A DNA stretch of 64,000 nt from Megascapheus bottae. Its lineage: Eukaryota > Chordata > Mammalia > Rodentia > Geomyidae. The translations under genes and the position numbers were made by a program. The stretch is from contig JANJXV010000013.1 of the NCBI GenBank assembly GCA_024803745.1, positions 3,844,001 through 3,908,000 on the forward strand, given 5' to 3'. The notes beneath the pieces are model-generated. The model was given only the letters and a program-made list of their open reading frames with translations, was not told the origin of the DNA and ran no database searches. Of the stretch, positions 56,857 to 64,000 are shown in pieces (the stretch's first letter is position 1; each line of letters starts with the position of its first letter).

Positions 56857-57040
56857 AGGGACAAGGAATGTAGTCTTGTGGTAGAGTGCTTGCCTAGCAC
56901 TGGGCTCGTTTCCTCTGTACAACTTACACAGAAAAAGCTGGAAGTGGTTCTGTAGCCCAAGTGGTAGAGCGCTAGCCTTAAGAAAGCTCAAGGACTATGC
57001 CCAGGCCCTGAATTCAAGTTCCAGGACTGGCAAAAAAATA
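56857..57040 (+). mobile_element. IDL-Geo-type SINE inside ancient L1
   Basis: Sense ID half (gtcttgtggtagagtgcttg) and Geo half (gtagcccaagtggtagagcg ... ctgaattcaagttcc), with an A-run. Confidence 0.86.
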
Positions 57041-57235
57041 GAGAAAGATTATTGTACATAGCCAAGCGGTATTCAGAAATGGAGCAATAAGAACGTTTAT
57101 AGAAAAAACCTAGGGAAATTCTTCACTACCAGACCTGTCTTATAAGAGATACTAATAGTAGATTTTCAAATTGAAAGAAAATGATTTTCATCTATAACAC
57201 ATGAACATCTGAAAGTATAAAATAGCACAAGGCTC

Positions 57236-58627
57236 TGAAATCTAAGACTGCCTTCACAAACCAGAAGTTTCTCAATAAAATACCATGTATCCTAAATCCT
57301 TTAAACACATACTAGAAATACTTCGTCCAGAAATGGGAAGAGCAAATGAATGAAATAAATTTTATGGGGCAAAATCTAAATATATGTAATACACAAATAA
57401 TATATAGATAAGTCTGTAAATGTATAAGTGAATATATAATCATGTAAGTGAATATATATATATACACTAAATAACAATATTGTAATCAAGGATGGACACA
57501 CATTACAATGATGATCCCATAAGTTTATGTAACATAGTGACATTGTAGCTATGCATTATAGCCATATTTTTTACAAAGTACCCTCTGCACAAGCTTCCTA
57601 ACAATACTTTTCTCAGATGTATGTCTTTCGTGAAGTAATATATAACTGTGCTCTACTAGTAAAACATAACAAATGATATCTGTGAGAGGATATATTCAAA
57701 AAGCAAAAGCTTGCGGTTATTGATTAGTCAATGGAGTAGGATATTCTAATGGAATACATAGTTGTTGGAAAATTGACATGATTACTTCTTATGAATAATA
57801 ACAGTTTGTATTTCTCTTGCTTTGAATGGCTAACTATAATAGGCCCATATCAGACTTAGCAAAAACTGACCTCTACGGATAATCCCATAAATATTTATGT
57901 TCAAGAATGAAAATTTATTTTGAATTTTATCTATCAGTATCAAATATGAATGCCTTTTCTCATCATTATGTAAAAGAAGGATGTTTTGTTATTTCTCAGT
58001 TTGAAGCAAATAGCCTACAAAATATCATACTGTGTTAAAGGAAGAAATGCCTTTGAAGGGTAAAAATTATTCAGCAAGTACACTGTATAAACAAGAGCCA
58101 AAAAGAACATGGAATTACTGTGAACTACAGTAGATGGAGATAAAGAAGACTCAATTTTATTATGCTATGATTTCCCAGAAAAAGGCATCAGATGGAAAAT
58201 GTGTGACTCTTCTACCCCCTTCCTTGCAACTTGTCTGAAATATGCAATTGCTTCTTATCTGATTACAATGGATGGCTCAGGAAGTTTGTAATGAGATTCA
58301 GATTCTTTAATCTCTAAGCTTCTGATTCTAAAGAGCAAAGCTATTATCTTCTGATAGGCATATGGTGATCTGTGCAAGATGGGACACACCCTTGCATCTC
58401 AAATGCAGGTAGCTTATTAATTTAAAAAATGAAATATAAGCATGACTAAAAAGGAATACTATTAAACCTATCTCTTGAACAGAAAACAGGACCAATATTT
58501 AAAAATGATCTGGAACTGAGGAAAATGTTACCCTATTACTACCTTTGTCTGTCTTAAAATGGTTTATATCGAACTATATAGAAATGTTATAAACATTTCA
58601 GAAGTTAAAATAAAAAATTAAATTAAA
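57236..58627. other. unique non-coding sequence, possible conserved block
   Basis: AT-rich. The less biased segment at about 58170-58430 could be conserved (tatgcaattgcttcttatct, tgattacaatgg). Short TA runs lie near 57446-57462. No coding signal. Confidence 0.4.
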
Positions 58628-58755
58628 GTGACCCGTGGTCATAATCTCCATACTCTTGAGACAGAATCAGAAATATTGCAAGTTGAGATCAGCCTGAGCT
58701 ATACAGTGAGTTCCAGGCTATCCTGATTTATAGAGCATGATTATATCTCTCTGTT
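58628..58755 (+). mobile_element. B1 SINE monomer
   Basis: The sense block gagatcagcctgagctatac, then agtgagttccaggctatcc, is typical B1 without a Geo half. It is an old copy. Confidence 0.7.
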
Positions 58756-58937
58756 GACATACCGTTTTTTTAAAAATTGTTAAACATGAATGTCTCTGTG
58801 GTCTCCCAGGAGAAAGCCAGTTTTTCTCAGAACAGTTTAGATTATTTACTTCTTGTTTGGCATGAACTACTAAATAAACATAGGGAAGAGTTATTACATA
58901 TTCCTTAATATATTAAATTAACAAGAACTACATTTGA

Positions 58938-59188
58938 ACTGGGCACCAGTGGGTCATAGCTGTAATCCTAGCTACTCAGGAGACTGAGATTTGAGGATCG
59001 CAGTTCAAAGCTAGCCTGGAGATAAAGATTCCTGAGACTCATCTCCAATTCATTATCAGAAAACTGGAAATGGTACTATGGCTCAAAGTGGTAAAGTGCT
59101 AGCCTTAAGCTGAAGAGCTCAGGGACAGTGCTCAGGTTCTGAGTTCAAGCCTTACAACCAACTAAAAAAAAAGAAAGAAAGAAAATTA
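58938..59188 (+). mobile_element. B1-type dimeric SINE
   Basis: Full sense dimer (ctgtaatcctagctactcag ... tatggctcaaagtggtaaag ... gagttcaagccttac) with an A-tail of gaaa units. Confidence 0.9.
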
Positions 59189-59224
59189 ATTGCATTTGAC
59201 TATCCTTTTATTTATTTTATTTTA

Positions 59225-59398
59225 ATTTTGCCAGTCCTGGGGCTTGAATTTAGGACCTGGACACTGTCCCTGAGCTTCTTTTTCTCAAGGCCTAGTGCTC
59301 CACCACCTGAGCCACAGCGCCATTTCTGGCTTTTTCTGATTATGTGGTACCGAGGAATCGAACCCAGGGCCTCATGCGTGCTAGGCACATTCTCAGAT
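59225..59398 (-). mobile_element. IDL-Geo-type SINE, minus
   Basis: Antisense dimer (tgccagtcctggggcttgaa ... ccgaggaatcgaacccaggg) cut a little short of the ID 5' end. Confidence 0.88.
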
Positions 59399-59426
59399 CT
59401 AATTATCATTTTAAAAGTTAAGGTAT

Positions 59427-59648
59427 AAAAAACAATATGAAGGCTAGGAGTTTGACCTAGTGGTTAAAGTGCTTGCCTAGCATGCACGAAGACCTGGGTT
59501 CCATTCCTTGGTACCATATACATAGAAAAAAGCCAGAAGTGGTGCTGAGGCTCAAGTGGTAGAGCTCTAACCTTGAGAAAATCCAAGGACAGTGCTCAGG
59601 CCCTGAGCTCAAGCCCAGGACTGGTAAAAAAAAAAAAAAAAACAATAT
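59427..59648 (+). mobile_element. IDL-Geo-type SINE with TSD
   Basis: Full sense dimer at 59441-59636 with a 17-base A-run. The 12-mer aaaaaacaatat at 59427-59438 and 59637-59648 brackets it. One base is gained in box A (ctagtggttaaagtgc). Confidence 0.93.
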
Positions 59649-59829
59649 AAAAGGAAAACAACAGTTATCTCTTAGTAGTGACTTTTGCTTTAGCACTCAT
59701 GAAAATGTGAGACAGAAATCTTTTGAGAAATAAGTATTCATATACATATGCAAATATGTAAATATATGAAAGAGAGATGAGAGAGTTGGTCCTTTCAATC
59801 AATTTAATTTAGTTTAAAATTTAAGTTAA

Positions 59830-60019
59830 GGGGCTGGGACTTTGGCTTAGTGGTAGAGTGCTTGCCTAGCAAGCACAAAGACCTGGGTTCAATTCTTCGG
59901 TACCATATACATAGAAACGTCTGGAAGTGGTGCTGTGGCTCAAGTGACAGAGCTCTTGAGAAAGCCTTGAGAAAGCCCAAAGTCAGTGCTCAGACCCTGA
60001 GTTCAAGGAACTGCCAAAA
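59830..60019 (+). mobile_element. IDL-Geo-type SINE
   Basis: Sense dimer. The ID half is well kept (ggcttagtggtagagtgctt), and the Geo half has a small duplication (gagaaagccttgagaaagcc, 59958-59979). Confidence 0.9.
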
Positions 60020-60477
60020 TGCTAAAATTTAGCAAATCATATATTTTAATGTTATGCATATTTTTCTACAAGTTCAAGTTCTTTTTTTCTCCTCTTTTGC
60101 TTAGCAGCATGTTTCAGTAAGATAGCTTAATTCTTTTAAATTTTCTAAACTGTCCCTTTAGCACCAAGTGGACTATCTTTTTACAGTTAATTATATGATT
60201 TAATAATTTTAAAGGAACAGTTATTGCAGTTATTGTTACACACACATTTGTACTTCCTACCCTCTTCTAAATAAGGAGAGAAGATTTAGTTAGAAAAGTT
60301 AATAGTATTATTGTAAAATATATATAACATGCACGTTATTTCCTATGTGTAAATTTCATACACAGCCGAGTAATATTATATATTTGAATCTTTTAATTCC
60401 AATTGATGCTTTTGTTTTCCCTATAATTAATAGACTTTTCTTTCTTGTTTTTTTATGTGTCAATCACTAATTTAATT
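60020..60477. other. unique non-coding sequence
   Basis: AT-rich. No element recognised. Confidence 0.45.
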
Positions 60478-61062
60478 TATGGAAAGACTTGCAAAAACTC
60501 TTAAGTGAAGTACACCCAAACCAAAGAAACATAGACTCCATGGTTTCCTTCATTTGTAATAATTAGTATATGTCTAGGATTGTCTTAGCAGAGGATCACA
60601 ATAGCTCAATAGCTATGTATGTATGACCATATCTGATGATGCTAAGTGAAATGAACTTCAAGATATGGTAACAAGAGGTTTTCTTTGTGGTTGATTTTAA
60701 TGTTCTATGTGAAGTTATTTCTTTTTTCTTTCATTTTTCTTTTTCCTCTATGGTTTTACCGCTGTTGTTATTGTATCTGATTTTGGTACTTGGTATATTG
60801 TATAATATGTTCATTTGAGTTAGGAAGGGAAAGGGAAAAACAAAATGGTGAGACAAAGGGTGAGTAAATCAATGCAACAATGATGCTCTCAAGATAGTAT
60901 GTTGGAAATGAAGTTTACAACTTGAGGGAGAGGGTTGGGGGAGAGGAAGTGGAAAAAAAATGTGGGAGAGGGTAACAATGTTTGACAAGAAATGTATTCA
61001 CTACCTTAGGTATGTAACTATAGCCCCTTTGTATATTACTCTAACAATAAAATTAAATAAAA
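60478..61062 (+). mobile_element. L1 3' fragment, older type
   Basis: Sense end of ORF2 (cttaagtgaagtacacccaa), 3' UTR (tatgttggaaatgaagttta) and tail (aacaataaaattaaat). Confidence 0.9.
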
Positions 61063-61399
61063 AATTAATTTAAAATTCTCAGTAATGTCAAATTCATATC
61101 AGCATATATATTCAGATTCATTAGATAATCTGTTAGTTTTACTATTGGATAAAATATTTGCAGTATATTTCTAGTCTTCTACTTTTTTTTTTCATCCTAA
61201 TTACATGATGCTTTTCCTAAGCCCTTTTCTTTAAATACCACCTGGAAACTTTCCTTACCTTTCTTGAGTTAGTACTTCTTATCCTTGATATACAATATCT
61301 TCTCCCTGACAGGTTTATTTTATATTTTGTGAGGCACCAGTGACTTTATTATAACAGATTTATATGAGATACTTCGTGATATTTTTCCATGCTTGTAAA
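61063..61399. other. unique non-coding sequence
   Basis: No element recognised. Confidence 0.4.
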
Positions 61400-62042
61400 T
61401 GACCTGCTATAATTTAATATTTGGCTAGATATAGAATAAAATTCAAGAGTATTTTTTTCCTCAGAAATTTGAAGCCATTTTTCACTGTTTTCTAGCTTTA
61501 AAATTTTGCTTTTGAGAAGTTTAGAATCATTCTAATTTCTAAATCTTTGTGTGTGACTTCTCTTCAAAATCCCCCCATTCCTTCCCCAGGATGCTTTTAT
61601 TATTTTGTTATTAGTATTCTAGAATATTATATTTTTTTTCATTTTGTGGTGGACCTGGGACTTGAACTCAAGACCTGGGCACTGTCATTGAGCCTGTTTT
61701 TTGATTAAGACTACTGGTCTACTTCTTTAAGTAACTGTTCCACTTCCAGCTTTTGGTAGTTAATTGGAAATCAGACTCTTCAGGTATTTCTTGGCCACGC
61801 TGGCTTTGAACCACAATCCTCTGAACTCAGATTCCTGAGTAGGTTGACACCTGGCTATTATGATTTTTTTCATGTGGTTATTGATTGCTGAGATCTTAAA
61901 GTCTTTCATGCTTGTAAAAGTACTATATATTGTTTTATTGATCATTTCTTATATTTATATCTTAGATTTGTGGATTTTCCCCCTGCATTCACTTTCTTTT
62001 TTGTTCTACCCTATAGGAGATTTCTTCACTATAGATTTATTG
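61400..62042 (-). mobile_element. ancient L1/HAL1-like relic, interrupted
   Basis: Antisense words such as tatttggctagatatagaat (61420 area) and, after a SINE, tgtggattttccccctgcat recall old L1 or HAL1 sequence. It appears to resume after 62530. Family uncertain. Confidence 0.4.
61632..61858 (-). mobile_element. B1-type dimeric SINE, minus
   Basis: Geo-half antisense (gggacttgaactcaagacct) then B1-half antisense (ttaattggaaatcagactct ... aggttgacacctggcta). Confidence 0.82.
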
Positions 62043-62529
62043 AATCTTTTTATTTCTTTTTTTTAAGGAGGAAACATCTTTACTAAAAATTATCTGAGTA
62101 TCATACTCCAAGAATATCTTACATATTAACAATCTTATATATCAATAAGAAAATAGACGTTATCTGATATATTGAATTTATTTGTATTTGGATATTTGAA
62201 ATTTGATAGGGAAGGGGGGAAAACCAAGACGGGTGGGGGGTGTGGGGGGGGAGGGAAATGGGTACCAAGACATGTGAAAGGGTATCAATGTATGTGAATT
62301 AATGCACTTTCTATCTGGCAAATATCATGTAACCCTTTTACTAATTACAATAAAAAAATTAAAAAAAAAAGAAAATAGATGAGTATTATCTCAAGACCAG
62401 AGACAGAAAAGATATAATTAATGTCACTATTAGCATATAGCTTAAAATTCTATTATGCAATGTGTACAATGTGTTAATGTCAGAATTGCTAAAATATAAA
62501 ATATAATTTATATTAATCTTTTTATTTCT
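62043..62529 (-). pseudogene. small poly(A) retrocopy of unknown RNA
   Basis: The 15-mer aatctttttatttct repeats exactly at 62043-62057 and 62515-62529. Inside the left copy is a T-run; on the minus strand this is an A-tail preceded by AGTAAA (62078-62083 area) at a normal distance for a polyadenylation signal. The remaining body is about 235 bases of AT-rich, 3'-UTR-like sequence once the later L1 is removed. I do not recognise the parent transcript. Confidence 0.6.
62147..62379 (+). mobile_element. short L1 3' end with 11-nt TSD
   Basis: Sense L1 3' UTR (62158-62368) with the G-rich tract at 62208-62256 and an A-tail. The 11-mer aagaaaataga at 62147-62157 and 62369-62379 flanks it. It sits inside the retrocopy. 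Confidence 0.9.
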
Positions 62530-63051
62530 GACTCAAATTTTTGATGATGTTTTATTCTCTGAACTAAACTGATTATCTTTACTCATGAAATACTGTCTTA
62601 TCTAGCACAAACTAATAATGATTGCATTTTGATATTTCCTTTTTCTCATTTTATATCTGCTTCATCTAAAGTATTATTATTAGCTTGATACTCTTTCAGA
62701 AGCATTAATAAGATTTTGTGATCTTTGAGTTTTCTGCTCATATAAAAATTTGGGGCATTTCCACCTGGATAGAGGCTTTGAAAAGAACTTGTCAATCAGG
62801 ACTTTATAACAAAGTGATTGGCTAACTTGTTTAAATGGCAAAATTCCAGTATCCACATGTTGCAATCTTTTCTTTGGAACTGGTCACCTTGTTTATAAGA
62901 GGACACTTGAGCATTTTATTTGGGAGCTATGCCTGCCTGGTCTTTTTAGTTAAGTTAGGTAAGAAAGCAGTTGTAGTATAATATGTTTACTTAATTTCTA
63001 TGTTTCATCACATTATTGCTATTATCTTTGGCTGCATCCCCAAGTCAAAAA
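62530..63051. other. mostly unique non-coding sequence
   Basis: The start may continue the ancient L1/HAL1-like relic. The rest is unassigned. Confidence 0.4.
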
Positions 63052-63782
63052 CTTTTTTTTAATATTTTTTATTGTAATTAATAAAAGGGTTACATGATAT
63101 TTGCCAGATAGAAGGTGCATTAATTCACATACATTGATACCCTTTCACATGTCTTGGTCCCCAGTACCCTCCCCCCCAACCCCCATCTTGCTTTTTCCCC
63201 CTTCCCTATCCAATTTCAAACAACCAAATACAAATATATCCAATATATCAGATAACAAAGTGAGATATGATATAAGCAAGGGACAGCAAAAGAGATGAGA
63301 GATAACATAGTACATTAAGGACAACAATCATTCATTATATGGCTTTTGTTTCAATATCCTGGAGGTCCTTTCAATTAGCTTCATACTATATGGCTTTATG
63401 TATCAAGGTTTTGCTCTATTGCAAATCTCTGCTAGGAGAGCCCAAGGTTTCTACTGATTAGGACAAATGAGGGAAACCATTCAGCCTAAGTTCCTTTGAG
63501 TCTGGCTTACTTCACTTAATATGATTTTTTTCTAAGTCTTTCCATTTCCTAACAAATGGGTCGATGTCGTTTTTTTCTGACAGCAGCATAGAATTCCATT
63601 GTGTACAAATACCATATCTTGTTGATTCACTCATCAACTGGGGGACATCTAGGTTGGTTCCATATCTTTGCTATGGTGAATAATGCTGCAATGAACATTG
63701 TTGTGGTAGTGGATTTAGTATGCCCTAGTTTCTGGATGGTTGGGTAAATGCCAAGTAGTGGAATTGCTGGGTCATAGGGGAG
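63052..63782 (-). mobile_element. L1 3' fragment, young type
   Basis: Starts at a T-run with tattgtaattaataaaaggg and ends in ORF2 C-terminal antisense (gggtcataggggagct). No clear TSD seen. Confidence 0.9.
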
Positions 63783-64000
63783 CTAGGCTTGGGGAAGGAG
63801 TGAAGAAGACAGTTATGGACCTAACATTTCATGGATCATTTTTCAACAAGTCTCCTGTATTAGACAGATTTACCAGATATCTGGTATTTGAAATTCTTGA
63901 TCTTGTTTCCAGCTTATTCCATTTCTTCTTTAAGTCTTTTGGATCAGTTATTTTCTAGAGTCTTTTTGACTTACACCTTTTTTCTGTTGCCTCATTCCCA
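63783..64000. other. unique non-coding sequence
   Basis: No element recognised up to the window edge. Confidence 0.4.

Larger units (their letters stand above)
55930..57235 (+). mobile_element. ancient L1 ORF1 relic, interrupted by two SINEs
   Basis: Sense L1M-type ORF1 words in order: gaagctaaagaatacaatga (56091 area), ggcttgaagacaggctattt (56175 area), ggatctaagggacagcctca; after a SINE, gacaaactgtcaaaggccta; after a second SINE, accagacctgtcttataaga near 57130. Stops and indels are everywhere. The layout shows the coding region of an old element that was later hit twice. Confidence 0.65.

Noticed and set aside
56614..56955. 113-codon plus-strand frame and its minus-strand mirrors
   Set aside because: It spans an ancient L1 ORF1 scrap and the start of a SINE, with no continuous homology in one frame.

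Overview
This window is AT-rich mammalian nuclear DNA with no host protein-coding gene that I can support. It is built almost entirely of retrotransposon remains in non-coding sequence, as expected of an intron or a gene-poor intergenic region. Two dimeric SINE families recur on both strands. One has an ID/tRNA-Ala-like left half and the other a B1 (7SL-derived) left half, and both share the same right half. That combination points to a rodent of superfamily Geomyoidea (kangaroo rats, pocket mice, pocket gophers), where I recall the name IDL-Geo being used. The assignment is from memory and could not be searched.

The main landmark is a near full-length LINE-1 (L1) on the minus strand at about 37086-44329. 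It has a 3' UTR, an ORF2 remnant (37500-41322), a 48-base spacer, an ORF1 remnant (41371-42479) and a 5' UTR of about 1.85 kb that ends at an AAGATGGTGG motif resembling a YY1 site. A second, 5'-truncated L1 (35339-37085) abuts its 3' end, and an older L1 3' scrap (35186-35324) lies beyond that. The 12-mer aggaaacttttt occurs three times around these elements, which suggests that one endonuclease site was used repeatedly. Other long L1s lie at 18969-21280 and 24454-26958, with about 25 shorter 5'-truncated L1 fragments elsewhere, many bounded by clear target-site duplications (TSDs). At least three L1 3'-end types are present.

Layout: 1-6155, L1 3' fragments and SINEs; 6156-7800, unique; 7805-13380, SINEs, an L1 of a second lineage and serial L1 3' ends; 13381-18140, mostly unique with MIRs; 18140-28800, L1-rich with microsatellites; 28822-31161, a composite in which an old L1 holds a SINE, an LTR-like element and a younger L1; 31162-35170, MIR, SINEs, a tailless 5S rRNA fragment and a long unique stretch; 35174-44341, the nested L1 cluster; 44342-51000, SINEs, L1s and an ancient L1; 51085-51950, a Tigger (pogo-type) transposase fossil; 52000-55920, mostly unique; 55930-57235, an ancient L1 ORF1 split by two SINEs; 57236-64000, unique sequence, SINEs, a small poly(A) retrocopy and a final L1.

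No operon-like or cooperating gene set exists here. The interest is in nested insertion history, the modular SINEs, a few unusual retrocopies, and unique blocks that could be conserved non-coding elements. I found no new biological system.
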